A stretch of 64,000 bases of DNA from Trypanosoma brucei gambiense DAL972 (GCF_000210295.1 NC_026736.1:1390022-1454021); one strand, 5' to 3'. Counted from the stretch's first letter, positions 38,401 through 47,425 are shown. Made by a program: numbers and translations. Notes: a model not told the origin generated them from the sequence alone.

Positions 38401-41400
38401 ATCTAGGCGAAAAGTTCCATATATTTATCACCCTCTATGCCTGCTGTAAGAAAATGGACAATTCTTCAGAAGAAATGCAGAAAATGCACAAGGTTGGTTA
38501 TGCAGCATTTCCTATTATCCATAACGGTGTGGTGCGGGTGAAGGACGAGTGGACCATCAAGTTCATCGCAGCGGATCAAGTACTTGAAGGGTCGGAAAAA
38601 TCATATCTAGATAAATTCTCCGAGGCAGCTGACGAGGCGCACCTTAATGGTGGTATCCCTGTCTTGTCTGTCAGTACGCAGACACGTACCTCTGTTCATG
38701 CCTCTAATGCCATCATTGCCAGTTTACTGAAGGAGATGCCGGCTTCGTTGGAGAGTATTTTGCGTAATGATAACTTGTTCCGCGTTTCCGGGAATTTGAA
38801 AGATATCTATAGGTCCGATGATGACGCAATTCACAGCAGTTTGATCCGTAAAATGCGGAAACTTCCTCTGGCGGAGATTCTAGCTTTTTATCCACTTCTT
38901 TCGTTCTTCATACTGTCGCTGATCAGTTCACCGTCGAAAAGTGTCAGTTTACCCTGTCGAACCGCAGCTTTGGAGGTACTTCTTGACATTACAATCAAAA
39001 CGCAGCATTATGATCTTACAACCCGTTCGCGTCAAAAACAGCACTCAGCACGGGGTGTTTCCAAAACCTCCGTAACCCGCTTTCTCTATCACCATCTTAC
39101 TAATGATTTACTGTATAATGGAGAGAAGCAACGCCTCTACGCCGGATTTGCAGAGACATGGTTACATCTACTGGTGGCGTGTAGACCGCATTCAGAGAAC
39201 ACTGACCAAGGTGCTGGGGATAAAACTGCGAAGGACGACCGTGAACAAGACAAGAGGAACATTCGCAAGCGGATGGCAGATCTGTCGTGGTTTTTATTCG
39301 GTGTGATATTGCGTTCTATTTACATCTGGGCACTGGAGAACCCCAGCATTCCTCGAGCGAAGTTGTTGGACCCCGGTTTCTACTCGATTATTGGTGACCT
39401 CTGCGTAGAAGCTCTTGACGTTCTTGACGGTTTTGGAATCGATGATGTCCTTGTTCGGCGCACGGCACTCTTTACGAGGAATCTGTTTAATTTCTGTGAT
39501 CGCGGAAAGGTGCTTAACATCACCCAACGAATCGTGGAGTTCTTCGAAAAACGGCAAGATATGGAGGGATTGGGCACGTTTATGAGTATCATTCTTGACG
39601 ACGTGGATGTCGTTACGTTGATGATTCCTTCTTCGTCATACACCCAACCCGTCTTTCTTACTCGTATATTAGTACATGCCTTCTCGCTTTTACTCTCCAG
39701 TCCAAGCCAGGTCGTGCGTTCCTCATCTTCGGACGTGCTCTACAAATTCATTTGTCGTGTGACAAATGGTGTGCGTTACCCCGCAACCTGTTTGCGCTGG
39801 ATGGCCTCGCAACTCCTTGCTTTGGTACGAGAGGTTTCACTTCGGTGGAAAGCGTATGTGCAAATGTGTGAGAAGACAGAGTCTGTTGCTACAATTGAGG
39901 ACAAGCGTCAACTCTGTGTTTCGATACTTTGGATAATTTATTATGCACCACCAGGTCGTCTACGAAATTGGTTGAAGGGAGAGCGCAACAGTGACGTAAT
40001 TTCTGGTCTTTTGAGCCTTGTAAGTGATGCGCAACACCTCTTTCGCTACGCCGCGGGCGTTGACAAGGCAAATCCACATGGTGTTAAGGAACCAACCCAA
40101 TGGATGCGGGAGTGGGATGCACGCATGTCAACGTTTGTTGCTGCAATTGGTGCATATGTGTGCAGCGCAGTCCTCCATGCTGTTCCTGATGCACTAAAGA
40201 GTCTCCGAACTGAGAAAGTGGATCCAATTGTGTTCCCGTTCTTTCATTTGTTAGAAGGTGTATTGCATCTTGGAAATTCAACAGCCGCCCTTCAGATTGG
40301 TTCCTGTGCCCTACTGGAAGTTGCTCATTCTATCTTTCCGGAGATTTTGTGTTCCACTTCGCGGATGTGCAGCGGTATGGCAGTACTTGTGATGAGTCTG
40401 ATGAGTAGTTGTTCGGTGCATGTGCGTTCAATGGCGGAGGAGGTGCTGTTCCTGATGTGCTACGCCTGTTACACGGGGTGCAGGTCAGTCGCAAAAATCA
40501 AGGCGCCGATCTTCAGCGCAACGGTTTACGTGGCGGAGTCTAAAAAGCGTGACCTTCGTTTAGCTGGAGGTTTTCTCGAACTCCATCTCTCGAACTTAGT
40601 GCGAAAAGCTCAACAGTCGGGAGACAATTTCCCCCCGTTTTCCCAGTCGTATGTAAAGCGCTGTGAAGCTGACTCAGAAACCCCCGGTAATGAGGTTACC
40701 GCAGGGCGCCGGCATTGTGGAGAGTCACCATTTACTTCTGTCGAGCGGATGAGCCCGATACCATCTTGCCTTATCAGCAACGGTGTGAATGGAATCGCAT
40801 CACTTGTAGGAAACCGTAGGACAAGTGCTATTGTTGGAAGCGAACAGGGCAGCAACAACTGTAATGAACCACCCTCATTCGCAGAGGAGCTGGCTTCAGT
40901 GAGGGAAATATCCATGATGTTGTTCGGTAGCGTTCGGCAACTGATGCAGACCGAATCTCTTCGGCTGAAGGAGGCGAAGGCGCTCCAACACTTCAAACTT
41001 GCCGTGCAACTGTTGAGGGTGGGTGCAGTGCATGAATGCCTCAGATGGTTTCAGCGCCTTCATGAACTGCACAAAGCGAACAACAACATGGGGGAGGCAG
41101 GCATTGTTTTGTTGTTTGTAGCGGCCCTTTGTTTTCGTCTAACAGAAGCCTTCTACCAAGTAAGAGGAAAGGAATCACGAGGAGCACGCATACCATTTAT
41201 TGTGTTCTCCCACGTGTTCTGGCACGATTACGCGCGGCTTCTTCCTGAAGCGGACACACTTCTTACTGGTGATGTTTTGTATACGGTGGTGTCGGAGTTG
41301 AGGGTTCTCCCTAGCGACCCCTGCTTGTCACTTTCAGGACATGTAGAAGTGTTGCGAGGGGCTGCGTCGCTGTTAGATAAGGATCATTATAACATCTTCT

Positions 41401-42425
41401 CTGTAGGTGTATTAAGTATTGTTGAGCGTTACTACCGTTTGTTGAATGACTTCAAAGCTGCCGCCTCAATCCACTCAGCAATGGCGGACGGTTGTTATGC
41501 GGTTTCTAGAGAAGATCGACAAAAGCGGGAGAATCACCGTTACTTTTTGCTTTGGGCTCGCATGAACCGGACAGAAGTTGAGTTACATGAGATGGATGGT
41601 AACGAATCCATGCAAAACGGATACAGCCTGCCTCTAAAATGCGTGTTTAAAATGCCAGCTAAAACTAAGTTGGAGCAGTTTTTGGAATGTAGCAAAGACT
41701 TCGTTAGGCCCCTTCTCAAAGACGCCACTCCTCTTGTTGTTACGGAAATGGCGGAGGAACAAAAAGATATGGGAGCTTTAGAAGCTTCGAAATTACCACC
41801 GGAAAATTGCTGTTTATTAAGCGTGTGTGAAGTCAACCCATGCTTTTCCAGTGGTAGGCGGAAGCTCACCGACAGTTACGATAGAAATGCTTCCCTCAAT
41901 AAATTTGAGTATATGACGTACACATACGACAACAGTCGGGAGTATGGTGACGCCAAGCCGGATAGTGCTTTACTAAGGAACCGTTTGGTTGTGTACAAAT
42001 ACCACCTTGAGCGCTCATTCCCTTCAACAACGAATGTCATAGACGTTGCCACTACACATATTGACCAGCTTGATACCGCGGCCACCGTTGCACACGTCCT
42101 GGGCAAAAGCATTGAAATGTTGCAGGCGCCGGTGGATAACGACGAACTTGTCGGCACACTGCTACGAGCGCTTACGCCCGGTGGGTTCGCGCGGCCAGGC
42201 GCTTATATAAAAGAAGTCATCACTACAATGAGTACGAATAGTGCTGTAATGACTCAGGTGCGATCCCTCAGCAAACTACTGAAGACGAAGTTGACACTTT
42301 GCGAAAACCATGACGCTCCACTAAATAGCACAGAGAATTACGCACTTGTTTTAAAGGCTGTGATGGATATAGAGTGTACGCTTATTACTTTGGATGACAA
42401 GGTAGGGGTAGCCTGCAGTCAATAG
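35445..42425 (+). CDS. DOCK-family guanine nucleotide exchange factor with ARLRAEEE repeats
   Basis: This 2,326-residue protein is called a DOCK-family (CZH) activator of Rho/Rac-type GTPases. After a short acidic N-terminus, residues 77-332 are 32 copies of ARLRAEEE. A DHR-1 (C2-like) domain is near 890-1050: FFNSYHNVYYFRLDRVKL, PLLYGNRLSAK, and FKVQLPLHLGEKFHIFITLYA match the DOCK C2 pattern. A long helical armadillo-like middle follows. The DHR-2 catalytic region lies in the last 480 residues, with MGEAGIVLLFVAAL, FKAAASIHSAMADGCYAV, a CEVNPCF strand, RLVVYKYHLERSFPSTTN and IDVATTHIDQLDTAATV. There is no N-terminal SH3. The expected partner is the single Rho-like GTPase of trypanosomes, which is inference. 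The start is the only ATG upstream of the repeats in frame. Confidence 0.82.
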   Translation: MEEDKNHWSYDAENEGVLRDTPSPLQIQESFGNDGNTQTEGNEHGDSTTEENISNSEVKCEIEIREKIHPDAEEEEARLRAEEEARLRAEEEARLRAEEEARLRAEEEARLRAEEEARLRAEEEARLRAEEEARLRAEEEARLRAEEEARLRAEEEARLRAEEEARLRAEEEARLRAEEEARLRAEEEARLRAEEEARLRAEEEARLRAEEEARLRAEEEARLRAEEEARLRAEEEARLRAEEEARLRAEEEARLRAEEEARLRAEEEARLRAEEEARLRAEEEARLRAEEEARLRAEEEARLRAEEEARLRAEEEARLRAEEEARLRAEEEAHLESKDSSVKRPIQCDDGCRWIRADEDAAVSAIEGPTGSALDDCLSYSFVGISSSEVSVGGDNCDAFMGKGDTSSASDNARSDHLTGRSCSKTVPLKHPLTNNIPCHDEFEICMEEELLRMGYAESDIHVRYLELHHHETAREPGRCLYPPLESGGGVFSPQNIQIGFFRSKQVVIASHALVSRRVAKRERSAKGGERALSESRFFFENELMSDTTVTTEDRNLPHNSPDEQLVEEQKLRTNQNNLVAAALSRFTLGDPVQVWEQACGFSLDPVPGIRDGVRQLPTHVTGGTSSYIWAHEIATNKPVPAMKAFDSDVLLRVECTSIASRLLEVHKDAVDPVIVSVAFYSMGSSTKLKVSETFFFDSCVDIFYPHKERSELNRESRAMAFIPQEFFASLYLVMRVYRPCCEDQDSYVDLYSRPDRYKSQQVTLMKQNTQLLAMKSDIFEEIGWYMMPCVKNKSVVETLETTKLYQRGVPDAQLFQLVENERAQKALATLPFFASFSLKHCKGCEVEFPSQHDEPLPEENETIIKVCTRSDTEVQEETCRFVPCIIPILNSGFFNSYHNVYYFRLDRVKLVSTGILRTVPSTHRTFVMEINVRDNDTSLSGENLPLLYGNRLSAKTLQTSVWASAVHNSLDFSLSDEFKVQLPLHLGEKFHIFITLYACCKKMDNSSEEMQKMHKVGYAAFPIIHNGVVRVKDEWTIKFIAADQVLEGSEKSYLDKFSEAADEAHLNGGIPVLSVSTQTRTSVHASNAIIASLLKEMPASLESILRNDNLFRVSGNLKDIYRSDDDAIHSSLIRKMRKLPLAEILAFYPLLSFFILSLISSPSKSVSLPCRTAALEVLLDITIKTQHYDLTTRSRQKQHSARGVSKTSVTRFLYHHLTNDLLYNGEKQRLYAGFAETWLHLLVACRPHSENTDQGAGDKTAKDDREQDKRNIRKRMADLSWFLFGVILRSIYIWALENPSIPRAKLLDPGFYSIIGDLCVEALDVLDGFGIDDVLVRRTALFTRNLFNFCDRGKVLNITQRIVEFFEKRQDMEGLGTFMSIILDDVDVVTLMIPSSSYTQPVFLTRILVHAFSLLLSSPSQVVRSSSSDVLYKFICRVTNGVRYPATCLRWMASQLLALVREVSLRWKAYVQMCEKTESVATIEDKRQLCVSILWIIYYAPPGRLRNWLKGERNSDVISGLLSLVSDAQHLFRYAAGVDKANPHGVKEPTQWMREWDARMSTFVAAIGAYVCSAVLHAVPDALKSLRTEKVDPIVFPFFHLLEGVLHLGNSTAALQIGSCALLEVAHSIFPEILCSTSRMCSGMAVLVMSLMSSCSVHVRSMAEEVLFLMCYACYTGCRSVAKIKAPIFSATVYVAESKKRDLRLAGGFLELHLSNLVRKAQQSGDNFPPFSQSYVKRCEADSETPGNEVTAGRRHCGESPFTSVERMSPIPSCLISNGVNGIASLVGNRRTSAIVGSEQGSNNCNEPPSFAEELASVREISMMLFGSVRQLMQTESLRLKEAKALQHFKLAVQLLRVGAVHECLRWFQRLHELHKANNNMGEAGIVLLFVAALCFRLTEAFYQVRGKESRGARIPFIVFSHVFWHDYARLLPEADTLLTGDVLYTVVSELRVLPSDPCLSLSGHVEVLRGAASLLDKDHYNIFSVGVLSIVERYYRLLNDFKAAASIHSAMADGCYAVSREDRQKRENHRYFLLWARMNRTEVELHEMDGNESMQNGYSLPLKCVFKMPAKTKLEQFLECSKDFVRPLLKDATPLVVTEMAEEQKDMGALEASKLPPENCCLLSVCEVNPCFSSGRRKLTDSYDRNASLNKFEYMTYTYDNSREYGDAKPDSALLRNRLVVYKYHLERSFPSTTNVIDVATTHIDQLDTAATVAHVLGKSIEMLQAPVDNDELVGTLLRALTPGGFARPGAYIKEVITTMSTNSAVMTQVRSLSKLLKTKLTLCENHDAPLNSTENYALVLKAVMDIECTLITLDDKVGVACSQ
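35673..36440 (+). repeat. Tandem array, 32 in-frame copies of a 24-bp unit
   Basis: 768 bases made of exactly 32 units of 24 bp, each coding ARLRAEEE. Units differ almost only at the last base of the third Glu codon (GAG or GAA), with one extra change near 36410, so the array is strongly homogenised. A degenerate AHLESKD unit closes it at 36441. Because the unit length is divisible by three and contains no stop in several frames, three further frames are open across it and are not genes. Confidence 0.97.
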
Positions 42426-43568
42426 CGATAAACCAATGTGGTGCGTGAGATATTAAAAGGTATTTTAAGGTTAATATATTTTGGAGGTTGGATGGCGTCA
42501 CCATTATTAATATTTTAATCATAGAAAATACTCTTGCGTCATATTGATGTAGTGGTTGGTGATTTTTTTTTTTTGCTTTTGTTGTTTTCGTGTGCTTTAA
42601 GATCCAGCGTTGCGGTAGTGTTCACCCTCCCCTAGATGGGGTCAAATATTTGGCCTTCAAAACAAATGTTGAATTAACCTTTTGATGATGATATCATTTT
42701 CATTTTTTTCTCCATAACAATGAATGTTTCGTGTCTGATAAATTGATGGTGAGTGCGATGGGCGTGTGATCGCTACCATTCCTTTTGCTTTAATCACCGC
42801 CTCTCCTGTTGGATTTTCTCAATGTGTGAACGTGCTTCCATCACTCAGCACTGCTGCAGACACAGACGAATACAATACTACAAATGAATACAGATATATA
42901 TGTTGTTTCCCTCTTTTTGTTCCTTTTTTGTTTCAATTTTACCGTCGCTCAGCGGCTGTTTCTTCGATCGTCCCTTGAATGTGATTCTCTTCATAACGCT
43001 GAGTTGATTGAGTGCTCTGCACTTGTATTTAATCGTGCTTAGTGGTGGAACAGTTTTAAATTATCATCATGACTTGAAGGAGCTGGGAAGTCGGAATTGA
43101 TTCCGGTATTTTTTAAAAAAAAATAGAAAGAGAAATTATATACAAGTGCCCCTCTCTTTTTTTGTGTTTGTTTCTGTGCGTTTATTTGCATTATTAACAG
43201 GGAGAAGTAACTATAGGTAACGTGCTAAGCGGTTTAGGGGAGCTGTGAAGGGGCGTGTTTAATTCTCTTATTTACGTGTGATCCCTTTTGTTGCTATCAC
43301 TATTTCGTCAGTTCTATTATTATTATTATTATCACTTGCTACTGTGTCATGTCTCCGTTGTTCTTCGTAATGTAGTAAAGGTTGAGTATTTGATAGAGTT
43401 TTTTTTTCTTATTTTATTGGTTAAGGGTGCTTGTATCACCAAAGGGGGAGCACGCGGAAGTGCGGTAGGGCGAATAGACGCGAAAAGAATTGCAAAAAAA
43501 AAAAAGTAGTGAATACTCTGAACACTACATTACAGGGGCTATTAAGGCAATTTTTTTCTAGTGAAAAG
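42426..43568. other. Intergenic spacer before WDR34
   Basis: The 1.1 kb spacer is AT-rich, with ATT repeats at about 43314-43331, several T tracts and the WDR34 splice signal. A frame at 42766-42978 lacks an ATG start. No RNA gene was recognised. Confidence 0.6.
43399..43425 (+). promoter_or_regulatory. Candidate trans-splice signal of WDR34
   Basis: A T-rich tract at 43399-43417 is followed by AG at 43424-43425. The leader to the ATG at 43569 is free of ATG although the frame is open through it. Confidence 0.55.
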
Positions 43569-45173
43569 ATGCCCATTCCGTGTAATTTCAAGGATCAAAT
43601 AACAGGTGAAGTTCATATTCCCTCAACTTCCCGCGCAAATGTTACGTACAAACAATGTGAATGTCAGACGGGTGTGCTTAAGATGCAAGATATGGAAACA
43701 CAAACAGCGATTAGCGCTCTTCAGGCAGTCAACCGAAGCGACAAACAAGTTGGCCATGAGAAACCTCAGATCCAGGCAAATATCGATGGGCTGCAATATG
43801 TTTATGCTGGAGTGAATTACAGCGAGGAGGCTCTGGCTGATTTCCTGGAGGCGGCGAGGGAAGACGTCCTTGCTATATTATACCGCAATGTGAAAAACAG
43901 TGCGTTTGACAACTACGAGCCGAATTGGACGAAAAAGAGCACTGAACTCTCTGCTGTTGCAACTTTCCGGGCGTCGTATGCCGAGGAAAGAGATCTTCAC
44001 GCCTTATCCGTGAGTTTTAACTCCAGCGGAACACTCTTAGCCGTTGCATACGGCCAAGTGGATACCGCAGGGTGGTGTAATGATACAGGCATGGTTGGTA
44101 TATGGAACTTGTCACGAAATGACGTAAACGTTAATGAACCGCATCACATGATGGAAACTGATTCCTTCGTCACATGTGTTGCATTTCATCCATCGCAGGC
44201 AACAGTGTTGGCAGTGGGACTGTACAGTGGTGAGGTGGTACTTTATAAAAATGTGACGGATGCGACACCGATAGAGATGACAGCAGACGGATCTTCAACA
44301 TCGCACAGAGAGCCTGTGACATTCCTGCAGTGGACTGAAAACTTACAGGAGACGCGTGATTCCCATCGGTACACACTTTGTTCCGCGGGCCAGGATGGTC
44401 GTATCCTCTTTTGGACTATGGGCAATAAAATGGCGCAACCAACAGCCGCATTTATCATTAAAACCAGGAAAGGAGCAACGGTTGGTGTGCAGTCCGCTTG
44501 TTTCTCCCGTCCCGGGGGCTCCGCCGGTCGCATCACACCATCGAGCGACAGTGTTCTCGTCATTGGTCTTGAAAATGGTGATGTTGGCCGAGCCCGTCCT
44601 GGCGTCCTTGCTGCCCTTCCAACTCGAGCTGGAGAGTCGGAGGTTTCTCTTGAACTTGATTGGTTGTCCTCTCACAGGGGTCCTGTGCAGTGCGTTGATA
44701 CCTCGCCTTTCTTTCACAATCTCTGCCTCACTTGTTCTTCTGATGGCAGTGCACGGCTGTACAACCTGCTAGAAACGGCAGCAGTTGCCACATTAGAGCC
44801 GTCTGCGGAGTCGAAACATTTCCTTTATGCTGCGCGGTTTAGTCCTTTTAGACCCAGTGTTATTGCTGTGGTTTCGCGCAGCTCATTCCTGCATATATAT
44901 GACTTGCAGAAATCGCAACTTAAGCCTGTAGTAACGTTGGAAGCTGGGACAGATGGCGCTGCACTGATGTGTGTTACTTTTAATCATGCTTCACCGGATT
45001 GGATTTGTACGGGGGACGTCAGTGGCTCCGTCCGCCTCTGGAAACTGCCGTCGTCCCTCATGCAAACCACCGACTTGGAGCGGGCTGCTGTGCGGGATAG
45101 CCGTGGCCGTGGGGGGAATGCGGAAGACAGTGAAAAGAACGCCGTCATATCTCTGTTTGGTTTCTCTCTCTGA
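43569..45173 (+). CDS. WDR34: Cytoplasmic dynein-2 intermediate chain (WDR34/DYNC2I2-like)
   Basis: This WD-repeat protein is the best match to the IFT (dynein-2) intermediate chain WDR34, which loads the retrograde IFT motor. At 534 residues it has the family's length (human 536). The N-terminus carries two Gln-Thr motifs, CQT at 32-34 and TQT at 44-46, the type bound by the LC8/DYNLL light chain. A linker (SAFDNYEPNW) leads into about six WD repeats, for example LHALSVSFNSSGTLLAVAYG, VTCVAFHPSQATVLAVGLYSGEVVLY and PVQCVDTSPFFHNLCLTCSSDGSARLY. An axonemal dynein intermediate chain is the main alternative, but the length, the N-terminal motifs and the adjacent IFT27 favour dynein-2. Confidence 0.82.
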   Translation: MPIPCNFKDQITGEVHIPSTSRANVTYKQCECQTGVLKMQDMETQTAISALQAVNRSDKQVGHEKPQIQANIDGLQYVYAGVNYSEEALADFLEAAREDVLAILYRNVKNSAFDNYEPNWTKKSTELSAVATFRASYAEERDLHALSVSFNSSGTLLAVAYGQVDTAGWCNDTGMVGIWNLSRNDVNVNEPHHMMETDSFVTCVAFHPSQATVLAVGLYSGEVVLYKNVTDATPIEMTADGSSTSHREPVTFLQWTENLQETRDSHRYTLCSAGQDGRILFWTMGNKMAQPTAAFIIKTRKGATVGVQSACFSRPGGSAGRITPSSDSVLVIGLENGDVGRARPGVLAALPTRAGESEVSLELDWLSSHRGPVQCVDTSPFFHNLCLTCSSDGSARLYNLLETAAVATLEPSAESKHFLYAARFSPFRPSVIAVVSRSSFLHIYDLQKSQLKPVVTLEAGTDGAALMCVTFNHASPDWICTGDVSGSVRLWKLPSSLMQTTDLERAAVRDSRGRGGNAEDSEKNAVISLFGFSL

Positions 45174-45488
45174 GATGGTGTCATTTATTCTCAAATATTT
45201 TTTCCGTTGCGGATGCTTCAAATACGAGGTGTTAAAGGAATATAGTGACGTATGTGCAAAGTGCGTGTGAAAGTGGTGAGAAGATTTTGTTTACGTGTGG
45301 TACATTGTGTCTGACCACTTTTTTTTTCCTTTGCTTTGTCTTTTGTGGTGTTTGTCCTCACTGTGTTGAACCGACCTCACGTTATATTTTCTTCGACGAA
45401 TTGAAGAGCCGCAAAGGCGAGAGTTACCTTTTGATAACATTCAGGTGTACTCTCCTTTCATTTATGCGTTTGTATGCTTCCAGTCTTG

Positions 45489-45520
<32 letters not shown>

Positions 45521-45532
45521 CTCTCTCTCTCT
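45489..45532. repeat. (CA)n-(CT)n compound microsatellite
   Basis: About fourteen CA units joined directly to about eight CT units. Confidence 0.92.
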
Positions 45533-45663
45533 ACTTCCTGCTTTCGTGAGAATTTTTAACGACTGTTGGTACCAGACTCCGTGTGTACGTGCATCAATGA
45601 AATGCCAAGTAATTACGACCATGCACTTGTTACCTTTTTTGGCATAAAAAATGTGCACAGTTC

Positions 45664-45713
45664 GTCTTGTTTTCCCTTCTTTGCTCCGGTTGATATCCAT
45701 TTGTTTTGCTTAG
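45664..45713 (+). promoter_or_regulatory. Candidate trans-splice signal of IFT27
   Basis: Pyrimidine-rich DNA at 45664-45688 and 45700-45710 leads to AG at 45712-45713. The 63-base leader to the ATG at 45777 has no ATG. Confidence 0.6.
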
Positions 45714-45776
45714 CAAAGAGCAATTCCTCATCGTAGAGGCCGTAGTTGTTTGTCAAAACTAAGAGAGGAAGGTCTC

Positions 45777-46328
45777 ATGGTAAACTTGCGTCTTCAGGTG
45801 GCCGTAGTTGGCGCACCAACGGTCGGGAAAACTGCATTTGTGCAAATGCTTCACAGCAACGGCACAACATTTCCTAAGAATTACCTCATGACGTTGGGTT
45901 GCGACTTTATTGTAAAGGAGGTTCCTGTTGATGATGATAATACGGTGGAAATGATAATATTTGATGTATCAGGCCAGCGCGAGTATGAACCTATGGTTTC
46001 TTCGTACCTACAAAACACTGCAGTGTTCATAGTCATGTACGATGTTTCCAATAAAGTTACATTTGAGGCCTGCGCACGTTGGGTGAATCAGGTGAGGACG
46101 AACAGTAAAGAGAGTGTTGGAATTCTCATTGCAAATAAATCCGACCTCAGTGATAAGGCTGAAGTGACGGACCGGCAGGGGAAAGATCTCGCAAATGCAA
46201 ATAAGATGAAGTTCTACAAAATATCCACTTTGCGAGGTGTTGGCATCACTGAGCCCATTGATGAGATTGCGCGGCATTACGTTGACGCATATCAAAAGCG
46301 TATTGAACAACTCACCCAAATGAGGTAA
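45777..46328 (+). CDS. IFT27: Intraflagellar transport Rab-like GTPase IFT27 (RABL4)
   Basis: IFT27 is the small GTPase of the IFT-B complex, bound to IFT25; in T. brucei it has been linked to retrograde transport. The 183-residue protein has the P-loop GAPTVGKT, switch II DVSGQRE, the guanine motif NKSD and a divergent G5 (ISTLRG). Unlike true Rabs it ends TQMR with no C-terminal Cys for prenylation, as in IFT27. Its first residues (MVNLRLQVAVVG) align with the MVKLAAKCILAG start of the human protein, which supports the ATG at 45777. Switch II keeps a Gln that human IFT27 lacks (memory), so intrinsic GTP hydrolysis may differ. It directly follows the dynein-2 intermediate chain gene. Confidence 0.92.
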   Translation: MVNLRLQVAVVGAPTVGKTAFVQMLHSNGTTFPKNYLMTLGCDFIVKEVPVDDDNTVEMIIFDVSGQREYEPMVSSYLQNTAVFIVMYDVSNKVTFEACARWVNQVRTNSKESVGILIANKSDLSDKAEVTDRQGKDLANANKMKFYKISTLRGVGITEPIDEIARHYVDAYQKRIEQLTQMR

Positions 46329-47092
46329 TGTTTGCTGTTGCGTTTTCAAACGTGTGCGTGTGCACGTGAGAATGAAAAGGGAGGATAAGCCACAGATGCA
46401 TTCACGTGTGAGTGATTTGGTTCTTTTGTTTTGATATTGCCTCATATTTGCCTCCCTTTTTTTCTTTCTCTCTCTCTCTCTCTTGATATGTTCGGTATTT
46501 TTGCTTCCTCTGGGCGTACTGTTTTTGGTATCTTTTGTTTCTCCGTGATTCGGTGCTCAAATGATGGTGAAGGGGATATCACTTTAGGATGCGGCTCAAT
46601 ACAAAAGGGAAGCAAAAAAAAAAAAAGAACAAATGAATTAATGAATGAATGAGAAAGGCAAAAGTCCGAGATAGAAAAAAAAAAGGGCTGAGAGTGGGGA
46701 TGAGAGGTCACACGGAATGGTGAGAATCGAAATAAGACGACACTTCGGTGTGTATTTGTGTGTTGTTTACTGTTGGACTTGTTTTTTTTTCTTTTTCCCC
46801 TTTTCGTTGGTTCTTACCCTTTCTCTCACTCTACCGCCACAACAATGGCACCACTTTCCCTCCTACAGTTATTTCATTTCATATTTTTCCTCCATTTATT
46901 CCCCCCCCTCGTTGGTCCCTAAGCAATTCTGTTTATTTCCATTACCTGCACTGCAGTCGCTGTAGCAGTTGTTTTTCTCCTACTCTCTCTCTCTTTTTTT
47001 TTCGATATGTTCCATTTCAATTTGATTCTTCCCATTAGGGGGTTTTAGTTTAACCTTCCCGTGATATTGGATGTTTAGTACATTGTATTTGT
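46329..47092. other. Intergenic spacer before the SEN15-like gene
   Basis: The 764-base spacer has CT, A and T runs, several pyrimidine tracts from 46785 to 47002, and a short uORF overlapping the next start. Frames at 46717-47038 are pyrimidine-tract translations. Confidence 0.6.
46972..47038 (+). promoter_or_regulatory. Candidate trans-splice signal of the SEN15-like gene
   Basis: A strong pyrimidine tract at about 46972-47002 is followed by AG at 47037-47038, 55 bases before the ATG at 47093. An out-of-frame ATG at 47071 lies in the leader. Confidence 0.5.
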
Positions 47093-47425
47093 ATGATTGA
47101 CGATGTAAGAATTTGTCATCTCGTACTGCAGGATGTGAAGGAGCGTCTTCCGCTTTACGAGTCGCGACTTGAGGCAGTTAATAACTCGCATGTAGTGATA
47201 AGTTGTTGGAACGAAAGCGTAAAGGCATTTGTGCCGGTTCCTGTTTCAGAAGATGTGGAATTTACATCAGATGTGCTTCATGAAGTTGTCAGTTTGGTGG
47301 ATGGATTGAGGCAGTTGGGTTGTACGGATTTTTTTGTCGTTTTTGTGGACAGCGGAGGCACACTTTCATTTTACCACGTGGACACGCTTCGGTTACTCCA
47401 ATCAGGGCGCAGCGGTTCCTCCTGA
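47093..47425 (+). CDS. Small protein resembling tRNA-splicing endonuclease subunit SEN15
   Basis: This 110-residue protein has the layout of the SEN15 (TSEN15) domain, the small structural subunit of the tRNA-intron endonuclease. An N-terminal helix (HLVLQDVKERLPLYE) is followed by a strand with a Trp (VVISCWNESVKAFVPVPVS), a helix (SDVLHEVVSLVDGLRQLG) and two closing strands (FFVVFVDSGGTLSFYHVDTLRLL), matching the human order including the PxP turn, the xxDSTxxYY strand and the final hydrophobic turn. Trypanosomes keep one intron-containing tRNA (tRNA-Tyr), so the subunit is expected. The similarity is low and was judged by eye. No catalytic residues are expected in this subunit. Confidence 0.55.
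   Translation: MIDDVRICHLVLQDVKERLPLYESRLEAVNNSHVVISCWNESVKAFVPVPVSEDVEFTSDVLHEVVSLVDGLRQLGCTDFFVVFVDSGGTLSFYHVDTLRLLQSGRSGSS

Larger units (their letters stand above)
45174..45776. other. Intergenic spacer before IFT27
   Basis: The 603-base spacer contains a CA-CT microsatellite and the IFT27 splice signal. Open frames on both strands through the microsatellite are artefacts. Confidence 0.65.
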
